Positions 38,384 to 47,108 of a stretch of DNA of 64,000 nucleotides are shown here, in pieces. A program made the position numbers and the translations under genes. The notes beneath the pieces were generated by a model that ran no database searches, had not been told where the DNA came from, and worked only from the letters and a program-made list of their open reading frames with translations. Numbering within the stretch: the stretch's first letter is position 1; every line of letters begins with the position of its first letter. This stretch comes from Curtobacterium pusillum (GTDB lineage Bacteria; Actinomycetota; Actinomycetes; Actinomycetales; Microbacteriaceae): NCBI RefSeq assembly GCF_007673235.1, contig NZ_VDZH01000001.1:252474-316473 (forward strand). The letters run 5' to 3'.

Positions 38384-39223
38384 ATGCTCCGCATCGCCGT
38401 GCCCAACAAGGGCTCCCTGTCCGAGACCGCTTCCGAGATGCTCCGGGAGGCCGGGTACGCCGGTCGCCGCGACCCGAAGGCGCTCCACCTGCTCGACGAG
38501 CGCAACGGGGTGGAGTTCTTCTTCCTCCGTCCGCGCGACATCGCCACGTACGTCGGCTCGGGCGCGCTCGACGTCGGCATCACCGGGCGCGACCTGCTGC
38601 TCGACTCCGGATCGGCGGCGCACGAGGTCGACGCGCTCGGCTTCGCCGACTCGACGTTCCGGTTCGCCGGGACGCCCGGTCGGTTCAGCACCCTGCAGGA
38701 CCTCGACGGCGTGCGGGTGGCGACGAGCTACCCGGGGCTCGTCGGGGACTTCCTCGCGAAGCACGGCGTCACCGTGACGCTCGTGAAGCTCGACGGCGCG
38801 GTCGAGAGCGCCGTGCGCCTCGGTGTCGCGGACGCCGTCGCCGACGTCGTCTCGACGGGCAGCACGCTGCGGCAGGCCGGCCTCGAGATCTTCGGCCCGG
38901 TCATCCTCGAGTCGACCGCGCTGCTCGTCTCGACCGACGAGTCGATCCCGGGCATCGACGTGCTCCGTCGCCGTCTGCAGGGCGTGCTCGTCGCCCGCGG
39001 GTACGTCATGCTCGACTACGACATCCCGACGGCGCTGCTCGAGCAGGCCACGGCGGTGGCCTCGGGCATCGAGTCCCCGACGGTCTCGCCGCTGCACGGT
39101 CGCGACTGGTCCGCGGTGCGCGTGATGATCCCGCGCGAGGACGCGAACCTCATCATGGACGCGCTGTACGACCTCGGCGCCCGTGCCATCCTCGTCAGCC
39201 CGATCCACGCCGCGCGGCTGTGA
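38384..39223 (+). CDS. hisG: ATP phosphoribosyltransferase (long form)
   Basis: A 279-residue HisG that starts histidine synthesis from ATP and PRPP. '[20 protein letters not shown]' opens the family, '[15 protein letters not shown]' is a binding segment, and the PRPP loop is '[15 protein letters not shown]'. The C-terminal domain of about 75 residues ([20 protein letters not shown]) is the histidine-sensing ACT-like part of long HisG. It overlaps hisF by 4 bases; the upstream 75-base gap from hisE has no clear terminator. Confidence 0.96.
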   Translation: MLRIAVPNKGSLSETASEMLREAGYAGRRDPKALHLLDERNGVEFFFLRPRDIATYVGSGALDVGITGRDLLLDSGSAAHEVDALGFADSTFRFAGTPGRFSTLQDLDGVRVATSYPGLVGDFLAKHGVTVTLVKLDGAVESAVRLGVADAVADVVSTGSTLRQAGLEIFGPVILESTALLVSTDESIPGIDVLRRRLQGVLVARGYVMLDYDIPTALLEQATAVASGIESPTVSPLHGRDWSAVRVMIPREDANLIMDALYDLGARAILVSPIHAARL

Positions 39224-39984
39224 CCGGGGTCTCCGTCCGGGTCATCCCGTGCCTGGACGTCCAGGGCGGTCGCGTCGTCAAGGGCGTGAACTTCCTCGAC
39301 CTGCAGGACGCCGGCGACCCCGTCGAGCTCGCGGCCCGCTACTACGAGCAGGGTGCGGACGAGCTGACGTTCCTCGACGTCGGCGCGACGGTGGAGAACC
39401 GCGCGACGATGTACGACACCGTGACGCGCACCGCGGAGCAGGTCTTCATCCCGCTCACGGTCGGCGGCGGGGTCCGCAGCGTCGACGACGTCTCGCGCCT
39501 GCAGCAGTGCGGCGCCGACAAGATCGGCGTGAACAGCGCCGCGATCGCCCGCCCGGAGCTCGTCGGCGAGATCGCGGACCGGTTCGGCGCACAGGCAGTC
39601 GTCCTGTCCCTGGACGTCAAGCGGTCCGACCGGATGCCGTCCGGGTTCGTCGTCACGACGCACGGCGGGCGGACCGAGTCCGACCTCGACGCGATCGCCT
39701 GGGCCCGCGAGGTCGTGGAGCGCGGCGCGGGGGAGCTGCTCGTCAACTCGATCGACGCCGACGGCACGAAGAACGGGTTCGACCTCGAACTCGTGGCCGC
39801 GGTCCGTGCGGTGTCCTCGGTGCCGGTCATCGCGTCTGGAGGCGCGGGTCGGCTCGAGCACTTCGCCCCCGCCGTCGACGCGGGTGCGGATGCCCTCCTC
39901 GCCGCGTCCGTCTTCCACCGCGGCGAGATGACGGTGGGCGACGTCAAGGACGCGCTGCGCGCGTCCGGTCACGCCGTACGCTAG
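39220..39984 (+). CDS. hisF: Imidazole glycerol phosphate synthase cyclase subunit
   Basis: A 254-residue TIM barrel forming imidazole glycerol phosphate with HisH. '[19 protein letters not shown]' has the first catalytic Asp, 'SLDVKR' region and '[19 protein letters not shown]' the second. '[13 protein letters not shown]' binds phosphate. hisH and hisA are not in this window, so the other his genes must lie elsewhere. GTG start in a 4-base overlap. Confidence 0.97.
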   Translation: MTGVSVRVIPCLDVQGGRVVKGVNFLDLQDAGDPVELAARYYEQGADELTFLDVGATVENRATMYDTVTRTAEQVFIPLTVGGGVRSVDDVSRLQQCGADKIGVNSAAIARPELVGEIADRFGAQAVVLSLDVKRSDRMPSGFVVTTHGGRTESDLDAIAWAREVVERGAGELLVNSIDADGTKNGFDLELVAAVRAVSSVPVIASGGAGRLEHFAPAVDAGADALLAASVFHRGEMTVGDVKDALRASGHAVR

Positions 39985-39991
39985 GAGTCTC

Positions 39992-40390
39992 ATGACCGAC
40001 AGCACCAGCACCAGCACGGACGCGGTCCTCGACCGCGCGCGGTTCGGTGCGGACGGGCTGCTCCCCGCCGTCGTGCAGGAGGAATCGTCGAAGGACGTCC
40101 TCATGCTCGGCTACATGGACCGGGAAGCCCTCCGCCGCACCCTCACCGAGGGACGCGTGACCTTCTGGTCCCGCTCCCGGAACGAGTACTGGCGCAAGGG
40201 CGACACGTCGGGACACGCGCAGTACGTGCGCGGCGCGGCGTTCGACTGCGACGCGGACACGCTCCTCGTCACCGTCGAGCAGGTCGGGGCCGCGTGCCAC
40301 ACGGGTGCGCACCGCTGCTTCGACGTCGACCCCCTCGATCCCGTGACGGCGTCGGCTCCGGCGAGTGGGGCAGTGGAGGCGACCCGATGA
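39992..40390 (+). CDS. hisI: Phosphoribosyl-AMP cyclohydrolase
   Basis: A 132-residue zinc enzyme, monofunctional, with HisE separate. 'VVQEESSKDVLMLGYMDREALRRTL' and 'TFWSRSRNEYWRKGDTSGH' are diagnostic; metal ligands lie in 'AFDCDADTLLV' and 'GAACHTGAHRCF'. It begins 7 bases after hisF and overlaps trpE by 4 bases, joining histidine to tryptophan genes. Confidence 0.96.
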   Translation: MTDSTSTSTDAVLDRARFGADGLLPAVVQEESSKDVLMLGYMDREALRRTLTEGRVTFWSRSRNEYWRKGDTSGHAQYVRGAAFDCDADTLLVTVEQVGAACHTGAHRCFDVDPLDPVTASAPASGAVEATR

Positions 40391-41931
40391 CCACGGCGAC
40401 GCTCTCCGACAAGCCGCACACGACCTCCAGGCCGGAGTTCGACGCCCTGCTGGGCGGCCACCGTGTCGTCCCCGTCGTGCGCGCGCTCTACGCCGACAGC
40501 GAGACGCCGGTCGGCGTCTACCGCAAGCTCGCGGACGGCCGGCCCGGCACGTTCCTGCTCGAGTCGGCGGGGCAGGGCGGCCTGTGGTCGCGCTGGTCGT
40601 TCGTCGGTGTCCGCAGCTTCGGCGTGCTCACGCAGGACGGCGACCGCGCCGCGTGGATCGACACCGGGATCCCGGCGTCGCGCGCCGTCGACTCCCTCGA
40701 CGGTGAGCCGCTCGAGGTCCTCGCGCGGCTGCACGAGCGCTGGGCGACCCCGCGCATCCCGGGGACCCCGCCGCTCGTCGGCGGCACCGTGGGGTTCATC
40801 GGGTGGGAGGCCGTACGCCAGCTCGAACACCTGCCGAACGTGCCCCCGGCCGACTTCGACGTCCCGGGCCAGGCGCTCTCGTTCGTGTCGGAGCTCGCCG
40901 CGCTCGACCACCGCACCGGACTCGTCCTGCTCGTCGCGAGCGTGCTGAACGACGGCACCGACGACGCCGAGACGCTCTGGTCGGACGCGCAGACCCGGCT
41001 CGACCGCATGCAGGCCGACCTCGTCGCGCCGAGCATCGCGACCGTGGCCGAGGCGTTCGACATCGCCGAGCCGACGCCGACGCACCGCTCCACCCCGGCC
41101 GAGTACCAGGCCGCGGTCGAGCGCTCGAAGGAGTTCATCCGCGACGGCGACGTGTTCCAGGTCGTCATCTCGCAGCGGTTCGACCACGACGTGACGGCGG
41201 ACCCGCTCGACGTCTACCGCGTGCTTCGGACGCTGAACCCGAGCCCGTACATGTACTTCCTGTCGCTGGCCGACACCGCGGGTGACCCGTTCTGGATCGT
41301 CGGAGCGTCGCCGGAGGCCCTCGTGAAGGTGCAGGCCGGTCGTGCCATCACGCACCCGATCGCCGGTTCGCGCCCGCGTGGTGCGACCCCGGAGGAGGAC
41401 GTCCGCCTCGGCGAGGACCTGCTCGAGGACCCGAAGGAGCGCGCCGAGCACCTCATGCTCGTCGACCTGGCCCGCAACGACCTGCAGAAGGTCTGCGAGC
41501 CCGGGACCGTCGCGGTCACCGAGTTCATGACGGTCGAGCGGTTCAGCCACATCATGCACCTCGTGTCGAGCGTCGAGGGCGCGGTGCGTCCCGAGGCCTC
41601 GGCGATCGACGTGTTCCGCGCGACGTTCCCCGCCGGCACCCTGTCCGGGGCGCCGAAGCCGCGGGCGTTGGAGATCATCGACGAGCTCGAGCCCGCCAAG
41701 CGCGGCGCGTACGCCGGGGTCGTCGGCTACTTCGACTTCGCGGGCGACGCGGACCTCGCGATCGCGATCCGCACGGCGCTCATCAAGGACGGTGTCGCGC
41801 GCGTGCAGGCCGGTGCGGGGCTCGTGGCGGACTCCGACCCGGAGACCGAGCACGTCGAGGCGATCAACAAGGCCGCTGCCCCGCTGCGTGCCGTCGCGAC
41901 CGCGAACCGGATGCGCGAGGTGCGCGCGTGA
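40387..41931 (+). CDS. trpE: Anthranilate synthase component I
   Basis: A 514-residue chorismate-utilising enzyme that makes anthranilate with a TrpG partner not in this window. 'FLLESAGQGGLWSRWSFVG' is the N-terminal tryptophan-sensing region (ESA-type). The catalytic half has 'NPSPYMYFL', 'PIAGSRPRGATPEEDVRL', 'DLARNDLQKVC' and 'FPAGTLSGAPKPRALEII'. PabB is less likely given the ESA feedback element and trp neighbours. ATG 40387 overlaps hisI; no trp leader peptide or attenuator precedes it. Confidence 0.94.
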   Translation: MTTATLSDKPHTTSRPEFDALLGGHRVVPVVRALYADSETPVGVYRKLADGRPGTFLLESAGQGGLWSRWSFVGVRSFGVLTQDGDRAAWIDTGIPASRAVDSLDGEPLEVLARLHERWATPRIPGTPPLVGGTVGFIGWEAVRQLEHLPNVPPADFDVPGQALSFVSELAALDHRTGLVLLVASVLNDGTDDAETLWSDAQTRLDRMQADLVAPSIATVAEAFDIAEPTPTHRSTPAEYQAAVERSKEFIRDGDVFQVVISQRFDHDVTADPLDVYRVLRTLNPSPYMYFLSLADTAGDPFWIVGASPEALVKVQAGRAITHPIAGSRPRGATPEEDVRLGEDLLEDPKERAEHLMLVDLARNDLQKVCEPGTVAVTEFMTVERFSHIMHLVSSVEGAVRPEASAIDVFRATFPAGTLSGAPKPRALEIIDELEPAKRGAYAGVVGYFDFAGDADLAIAIRTALIKDGVARVQAGAGLVADSDPETEHVEAINKAAAPLRAVATANRMREVRA

Positions 41932-42644
41932 ACGCCCGCCGCTCCCGTCCGCTCGTCGTCGTCGCCGGGCTGGCCGTCGCGGGCATCATCATGCTGTCGT
42001 GGACGCAGACCTGGTTCACGGTGCACCTGCACGCCGGTGCCGCGGTCACGTCCACGGTGGACGCCGACGGTGCCGCCGCCGTGCCGTCGTACACCGCGCT
42101 GGCGATCGCGAGCCTGGCCCTCTTCCTGGCGATGACCATCGCGGGTCGGGTCGTGCGGATCGTGCTCGCGTGCGTCGAGGTCCTGCTGGGTCTCGGTGTG
42201 GTCGTGTCCGGCATCACCGCCCTCGCGGACCCGGTGGCGGCGGCCAAGGGTGCCGTCGGCGAGGTCGCCGGCGTGAGCGACCTGACCGCGGTCCGCCGCG
42301 TCGTGTCGACCGTGGACGTCACCGCCTGGCCCGTCGTCGGGATCGTCGGCGGCGTACTCGCCGTGCTGCTCGGCATCGTGGTCCTGTTCGTGCAGCGCTC
42401 CTGGCCGGGCCCGAGCCGCAAGTACGGTGCCGCGACCGCCGGCGCCGCCGCGCAGGCACGGGCCGCCGCGCCGGTCGAACGGGACGCCGTCGTCGACTGG
42501 GACGACCTCAGCGCCGGGGTCGACCCGACCGCCGCGGACGACACCGCCGCCGACACGGGTGCCGGTACACCCGGGGACGACCCGGTAGGATCGAAGGGGC
42601 GCCGGTCGAACGACGGCGCCGGAGCAGAACGAGGAGCACCGTGA
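41928..42644 (+). CDS. Trp operon-associated membrane protein
   Basis: A 238-residue protein with about four hydrophobic helices (residues 8-27, 50-72, 75-95 and 136-158) and a cytoplasmic Ala/Asp-rich tail. 'GIIMLSWTQTWFTVHL' after the first helix is characteristic of the actinobacterial family found between trpE and trpC. Its job is unknown; a link to tryptophan or anthranilate transport is only a guess from position. It overlaps trpE and the next gene by 4 bases each. A TAGGAT at 42586-42591 inside its tail could drive the following gene. Confidence 0.9.
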   Translation: MNARRSRPLVVVAGLAVAGIIMLSWTQTWFTVHLHAGAAVTSTVDADGAAAVPSYTALAIASLALFLAMTIAGRVVRIVLACVEVLLGLGVVVSGITALADPVAAAKGAVGEVAGVSDLTAVRRVVSTVDVTAWPVVGIVGGVLAVLLGIVVLFVQRSWPGPSRKYGAATAGAAAQARAAAPVERDAVVDWDDLSAGVDPTAADDTAADTGAGTPGDDPVGSKGRRSNDGAGAERGAP

Positions 42645-42880
42645 GCAACACTGAGCCCGCAGAACTCGGCGAAGGCCACTCGCCGGCCGCCTGGACCGCC
42701 GTCGTGATCATGCTGATCGGATTCGCGGCAGGCACGCTGTTCTTCTGGTTCGACATCGCCGCGGGCGTCTGGGCATCCGCAGCCGTCGTGCTCGTCGGGC
42801 TCATCGTCGGCGCCGTGATGGCGAAGGCGGGCTACGGCGTGAACGGCCCGAAGTTCGTCCCCAAGCACCACTCCGAGTAG
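42641..42880 (+). CDS. HGxxPAAW-type small membrane protein
   Basis: A 79-residue protein with two hydrophobic helices (about 20-40 and 43-65) and the N-terminal motif GHSPAAW that names the family. It is always seen near trpE/trpC in related actinobacteria. Function unknown. The GTG start follows GAGGAGCACC, and the start overlaps the stop of the preceding membrane protein by 4 bases. trpC follows after 7 bases. Confidence 0.88.
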   Translation: MSNTEPAELGEGHSPAAWTAVVIMLIGFAAGTLFFWFDIAAGVWASAAVVLVGLIVGAVMAKAGYGVNGPKFVPKHHSE

Positions 42881-42887
42881 GTCCGGC

Positions 42888-43682
42888 ATGCCGAACGTGC
42901 TCGAGACCCTCGTCGCGGGCGCGCTCGAGGACGCCGCGGCCCGTCGCGTCGACCGTCCCTACGCGGACGTCGAACGCGACCTGGACCGTGTCGCGTCCCC
43001 GCTCGACGCCCTCGAGTTCCTGGCACCAGGCGACAGGGTGAAGATCCTCGCCGAGGTCAAGCGCGCCAGCCCGTCCCGCGGGTCGATGGCGCCGATCGAG
43101 GACCCGGCGTCGCTCGCGGCCGACTACGAGCGCGGCGGGGCGTCGACGATCAGCGTGCTCACCGAGGGGCGCAGGTTCCTCGGCAGCCTCGCCGACCTCG
43201 AAGCCGTCAAGGCCCGCGTCGGGGTGCCCGTCCTGCGCAAGGACTTCATCGCCGACCCGTACCAGGTGGTCGAGGCACGCGCGGCGGGGGCGGACGTCGT
43301 GCTCCTGATCGTAGCGGCGCTCGAGCAGCAGCAGCTGGTCGAGCTCCACACCCTGGCCGAGGAGCTCGGCATGCGCGTCCTCGTCGAGGCACACTCCGGT
43401 GACGAAGTCTCGCGTGGCCTCGACGCCGGCGCGCGGATCCTCGGCGTGAACGCCCGCGACCTGACCGACTTCTCGCTCGACCGCGACCTGTTCGGATCGC
43501 TCGCCGACCGCATCCCCGACGGGGTCGTCCGCGTCGCCGAGTCCGCGGTCGCCGGTCCTGCCGACGTCGCGCACTACCGCTCCGCGGGTGCCGACGTCGT
43601 CCTGGTGGGGGAGGCGCTCGTGACGGGCGACGACCCCGCCGCCACACTCGCGTCGTTCATCGCAGCCGCCGACCGCGGCTGA
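42888..43682 (+). CDS. trpC: Indole-3-glycerol-phosphate synthase
   Basis: A 264-residue TIM barrel. 'VKILAEVKRASPSRGSMAPI' has the catalytic Lys and phosphate contacts, 'VPVLRKDFIADPYQV' the second Lys, and 'ILGVNARDLTDFSLD' with 'VAESAVAGPADV' the C-terminal phosphate site. trpF and trpD are missing from this operon. Confidence 0.97.
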   Translation: MPNVLETLVAGALEDAAARRVDRPYADVERDLDRVASPLDALEFLAPGDRVKILAEVKRASPSRGSMAPIEDPASLAADYERGGASTISVLTEGRRFLGSLADLEAVKARVGVPVLRKDFIADPYQVVEARAAGADVVLLIVAALEQQQLVELHTLAEELGMRVLVEAHSGDEVSRGLDAGARILGVNARDLTDFSLDRDLFGSLADRIPDGVVRVAESAVAGPADVAHYRSAGADVVLVGEALVTGDDPAATLASFIAAADRG

Positions 43683-43698
43683 CGACGGCGTCCATCCC

Positions 43699-43738
43699 GC
43701 CCGGTTCGCCGGGCATGTCCCAGCCCGCTCCGGCGGGC
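43699..43738 (+). promoter_or_regulatory. Twin tetraloop hairpins between trpC and trpB
   Basis: GCCCGG-TTCG-CCGGGC (43699-43714) and GCCCGC-TCCG-GCGGGC (43723-43738) are two 6-bp perfect stems with stable tetraloops, eight bases apart. The 75-base gap is the only sizeable break inside the trp run. Possible roles are RNA processing, mRNA stability or partial termination. Confidence 0.55.
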
Positions 43739-43757
43739 GCGTTCCGGGAGACCCATC

Positions 43758-44972
43758 GTGACCTCACTCCGTGACCTGCACGGCCCGTACTTCGGCGACT
43801 TCGGCGGGCGGTTCGTCCCCGAGTCGCTCGTCCTGGCGCTCGACGAGCTCGAGGCGGCGTTCCGCGAGGCCTGGGCCGACCCGGCGTTCCGCGAAGAACT
43901 CGACACGCTCCAGCGCGACTACACCGGCCGCCCGTCGATCATCACCGAGGCGCCCCGGTTCGCGAAGCACGCCGGCGGTGCCCGGATCATCCTCAAGCGC
44001 GAGGACCTCAACCACACCGGTTCGCACAAGATCAACAACGTGCTCGGTCAGGCGCTCGTGGCGAAGCGGCTCGGCAAGACCCGCCTGATCGCCGAGACGG
44101 GTGCCGGCCAGCACGGCGTCGCGACGGCCACCGCGGCAGCGCTGTTCGGCATGGACTGCGTCGTCTACATGGGCGCGGTGGACACCGAGCGCCAGGCGCT
44201 GAACGTCGCCCGGATGCGGTTGCTCGGCGCCGAGGTGATCCCGGTCGAGACCGGTTCGCGCACGCTGAAGGACGCGATCAACGACGCCCTGCGCGACTGG
44301 GTCGCCAACGTCGACTCCACGCACTACCTGCTCGGCACCGTGGCGGGCCCGCACCCGTTCCCCGAGATGGTCCGCGAATTCCACAAGGTCATCGGCGAGG
44401 AGGCCCGCCAGCAGGTGCTCGACAAGGTCGGTCGGCTGCCCGACGCCGTCGCCGCGTGCGTCGGCGGCGGGTCGAACGCGATGGGCATCTTCGAGGCGTT
44501 CCTCGACGACGAGTCGGTCGCGCTGCACGGCTTCGAGGCGGGCGGTGACGGCGTCGAGACCGGCCGTCACGCCGCGAGCATCACGCTCGGCCGCGAGGGC
44601 GTCCTGCAGGGCACGAAGTCGTACCTCATGCAGGACGAGGACGGCCAGACGATCGAGAGCCACAGCATCTCCGCCGGGCTCGACTACCCGAGCGTCGGTC
44701 CGGAGCACGCCTACCTGGCGTCGATCGGGCGGGCGAAGTACGAGCCCATCACCGACGACGAGGCGATGGAGGCGTTCCGCCTGCTCAGCCGGACCGAGGG
44801 CATCCTGCCGGCGATCGAGTCGTCGCACGCCCTCGCCGGTGCGATCAAGCTCGGCAAGGAGCTCGGTCCCGAGGGCGTCATCCTCGTCTCCCTGTCCGGC
44901 CGCGGTGACAAGGACGTCGCGTCCGCCAGTCGCTACTTCGGCATCCTCGACGAGAACGCGGTGCAGCTGTGA
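43758..44972 (+). CDS. trpB: Tryptophan synthase beta chain
   Basis: A 404-residue PLP enzyme joining indole and serine. '[16 protein letters not shown]' begins the family, the PLP Lys is in '[14 protein letters not shown]', '[15 protein letters not shown]' binds the substrate carboxylate, and '[11 protein letters not shown]' the phosphate. It is TrpB1. The GTG start follows GGGAGACCCATC. Confidence 0.97.
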   Translation: MTSLRDLHGPYFGDFGGRFVPESLVLALDELEAAFREAWADPAFREELDTLQRDYTGRPSIITEAPRFAKHAGGARIILKREDLNHTGSHKINNVLGQALVAKRLGKTRLIAETGAGQHGVATATAAALFGMDCVVYMGAVDTERQALNVARMRLLGAEVIPVETGSRTLKDAINDALRDWVANVDSTHYLLGTVAGPHPFPEMVREFHKVIGEEARQQVLDKVGRLPDAVAACVGGGSNAMGIFEAFLDDESVALHGFEAGGDGVETGRHAASITLGREGVLQGTKSYLMQDEDGQTIESHSISAGLDYPSVGPEHAYLASIGRAKYEPITDDEAMEAFRLLSRTEGILPAIESSHALAGAIKLGKELGPEGVILVSLSGRGDKDVASASRYFGILDENAVQL

Positions 44973-45778
44973 CCAACACCCAGACGAACGCGGACCGCAC
45001 GGTCGCGACGACGATCGACACCGCCAAAGCCGAGCGCGCGGGCGCCGTCATCGGCTACCTGCCGGCCGGCTACCCGGACGTGCAGACCAGTGTCGACGCC
45101 GCGGTCGCCCTCGCCGAGAACGGCGTCGACGTCATCGAGCTCGGCCTGCCGTACTCCGACCCGGTGATGGACGGCCCGGTCATCCAGCGTGCCGCCGAGG
45201 AGAGCCTGGCGAACGGCTTCCGTGTCGCGCAGGTGTTCGACGCCGTGCACCAGATCACGGAGCGGGCGAACGTGCCCGTGCTCGTGATGACGTACTGGAA
45301 CCCGGTGCTCCGCTACGGGGTCGAGCGGTTCGCCGACGACCTCGTCGCCGCAGGCGCCGCCGGGCTCATCACGCCGGACCTCATCCCGGACGAGGGCGCC
45401 GAGTGGATCCGCGAGTCCGAGCGCACCGGCCTGGACCGGGTGTTCCTCGCGGCACCGTCATCGTCGGACACGCGCATGCAGCAGGCGGTGGAGTCGAGCC
45501 GTGGGTTCGTCTACGCCGTCTCGACGATGGGCGTCACCGGTGCTCGTGAGGGCGTCGACGTCGCCGCGCGCACCGTCGTGTCGCGGCTCCGTGACGCCGG
45601 GGTCGCGCGCACGTGCGTCGGTCTCGGCATCTCGACCGCGGAGCAGGTGGGCGAGGTCCTCGAGTACGCGGACGGCGCGATCGTCGGTTCCGCCTTCGTG
45701 CGCGCGCTGGCCGACCTGGGTGTCCAGGGTGTGGCCGACCGGGCAGCGGACCTCACCACGGGCGCACAGCGCCGCTGA
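44969..45778 (+). CDS. trpA: Tryptophan synthase alpha chain
   Basis: A 269-residue TIM barrel cleaving indole glycerol phosphate. '[10 protein letters not shown]', the catalytic Glu-Leu-Gly in '[20 protein letters not shown]', and '[11 protein letters not shown]' with Asp are present. '[13 protein letters not shown]' and '[11 protein letters not shown]' form the phosphate site. The extra N-terminal about 18 residues are low complexity. GTG start in a 4-base overlap with trpB. Confidence 0.97.
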   Translation: MTNTQTNADRTVATTIDTAKAERAGAVIGYLPAGYPDVQTSVDAAVALAENGVDVIELGLPYSDPVMDGPVIQRAAEESLANGFRVAQVFDAVHQITERANVPVLVMTYWNPVLRYGVERFADDLVAAGAAGLITPDLIPDEGAEWIRESERTGLDRVFLAAPSSSDTRMQQAVESSRGFVYAVSTMGVTGAREGVDVAARTVVSRLRDAGVARTCVGLGISTAEQVGEVLEYADGAIVGSAFVRALADLGVQGVADRAADLTTGAQRR

Positions 45779-45835
45779 CGGTCACAGTTTCCACAGGACC
45801 GCCGTCCGCGTTCCTGACGCAGGCACGTCCCGCGC

Positions 45836-45841
45836 TACAGT
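45836..45841 (+). promoter_or_regulatory. Putative -10 (TACAGT) for lgt
   Basis: TACAGT, with CTGACG 16 bases before it as a poor -35, lies in the 125-base trpA-lgt gap. It may supply lgt independently of the trp genes. Confidence 0.4.
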
Positions 45842-45903
45842 GAGCGGGGCCGACGACACGTCGGCACCGCGCCCAGCAAGTACCGAAAGGCGACAGCACC
45901 TCC

Positions 45904-46902
45904 ATGCCCCTCCTGAGCATCCCGAGCCCGAGCACGGCCTGGCAGTACTTCGACCTCACGGCCTGGCTGCGCGACGTGTTCGGCTGGTCGCTGCCCCTCG
46001 ACTTCCGCATCCACGCCTACGCCATCTGCATCCTGCTCGGGATCGTCGCGGCGGTCGTGCTCGCCAACCGCCGCCTGAACGCGCGTGGTGTCGAGCGCTG
46101 GATCATCATCGACATCGCGATCTGGGCGGTCCCGGCCGGCATCATCGGCGGTCGCCTGTTCCACGTCTTCACGCACGTCAGCGACTACTTCGGCCCGGGG
46201 CGCGACCCGCTGTCCTTCCTCTACATCTGGGAGGGCGGGCTCGCCATCTTCGGCGCGCTCATCCTCGGCTCTGTCGGCGCCTACATCGGCTGCCGCCAGG
46301 TCGGTCTGCGCTTCACGGCGTTCATCGACGCCGTCGTGCCGGGTGTGCTGCTCGCCCAGGCGTTCGGTCGCCTCGGCAACTACTTCAACCACGAGCTGTT
46401 CGGCATGCCGACGAGCCTGCCGTGGGGTCTCCAGATCGAGTCGTCGAACCCGGCGTTCCCCAAGGGCCTGCCCGAGGGCACGCTGTTCCACCCGACGTTC
46501 CTCTACGAGATCATCTGGAACGTCGTCGGCGTCATCGTCATCCTGCTGCTCGACAAGAAGTTCCGCCTGCAGTGGGGCAAGGTCCTGTCGCTCTACCTGA
46601 TCTGGTACGGCGTCGGCCGGTCGGTCCTCGAGTCCATCCGCGTCGACACGAGCGAGACGTTCTTCGGCATCCGGACGAACGTGTGGATGTCCTTCGCGGC
46701 GATCCTGCTCGGCATCATCATCTTCCTCGTCCAGTCCAAGCGGCACCTCGGCAAGGAGCCGAGCACGTACCTGCCCGGTCGCGAGCCCCGCTCGAAGTCC
46801 GGGGTAGACTCGGACGACACCTGGTCGGAGACCGACGACGACGCTCCGGCGTCCGTCACCGACTCCGATCCGGTCACCACCAGCACCGCTGGCCGCGCCT
46901 AG
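45904..46902 (+). CDS. lgt: Prolipoprotein diacylglyceryl transferase
   Basis: A 332-residue seven-helix membrane enzyme that puts diacylglycerol on the lipobox Cys. 'FRIHAYAICILLGIVAAVVLAN' is the first conserved helix with the essential His, 'IIGGRLFHVF' and 'EGGLAIFGALILG' follow, and the signature is 'AQAFGRLGNYFNHELFG'. 'HPTFLYEIIWN' and 'RSVLESIRVD' are also conserved. An acidic tail of about 50 residues ends the protein. It lies after the trp genes, a common actinobacterial order. Confidence 0.96.
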   Translation: MPLLSIPSPSTAWQYFDLTAWLRDVFGWSLPLDFRIHAYAICILLGIVAAVVLANRRLNARGVERWIIIDIAIWAVPAGIIGGRLFHVFTHVSDYFGPGRDPLSFLYIWEGGLAIFGALILGSVGAYIGCRQVGLRFTAFIDAVVPGVLLAQAFGRLGNYFNHELFGMPTSLPWGLQIESSNPAFPKGLPEGTLFHPTFLYEIIWNVVGVIVILLLDKKFRLQWGKVLSLYLIWYGVGRSVLESIRVDTSETFFGIRTNVWMSFAAILLGIIIFLVQSKRHLGKEPSTYLPGREPRSKSGVDSDDTWSETDDDAPASVTDSDPVTTSTAGRA

Positions 46903-46918
46903 GAAGCACCCCTCCTGC

Positions 46919-46940
46919 GTGTCCGATCCCGATCGGGCAC
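46919..46940 (+). terminator. Terminator hairpin after lgt
   Basis: A 9-bp stem (46919-46927 with 46932-46940, one G-T pair) with a 4-base loop, 16 bases after the lgt stop. Confidence 0.6.
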
Positions 46941-46992
46941 GAGTGCCAGCAGCACCCCCAGGACCCACCACAACCGGGTCCGACACCTCGCA

Positions 46993-47051
46993 CGCCGTCA
47001 GGGCAACTCGCTGACGGCGGGCACGGGCACCAGTCCCGCCCGTTCGGGCGG
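46993..47051 (+). promoter_or_regulatory. Two stable hairpins in the gltB leader
   Basis: CGCCGTCAG (46993-47001) pairs perfectly with CTGACGGCG (47011-47019), and CCGCCC (47036-47041) with GGGCGG (47046-47051) around GTTC. They lie 58-115 bases upstream of the gltB start in a 206-base gap without a gene. A structured leader with a regulatory role is possible; I do not recognise a known riboswitch. Confidence 0.4.
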
Positions 47052-47108
47052 AACGCACCACCGGGCCACCGCTGTCCCTGTTCCACTTCCTCGTGAGGAC
47101 GGTTCCCC

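Noticed and set aside
40387..40400. Tryptophan leader peptide or attenuator before trpE
   Set aside because: trpE starts inside the hisI stop codon; there is no gap and no run of Trp codons upstream.
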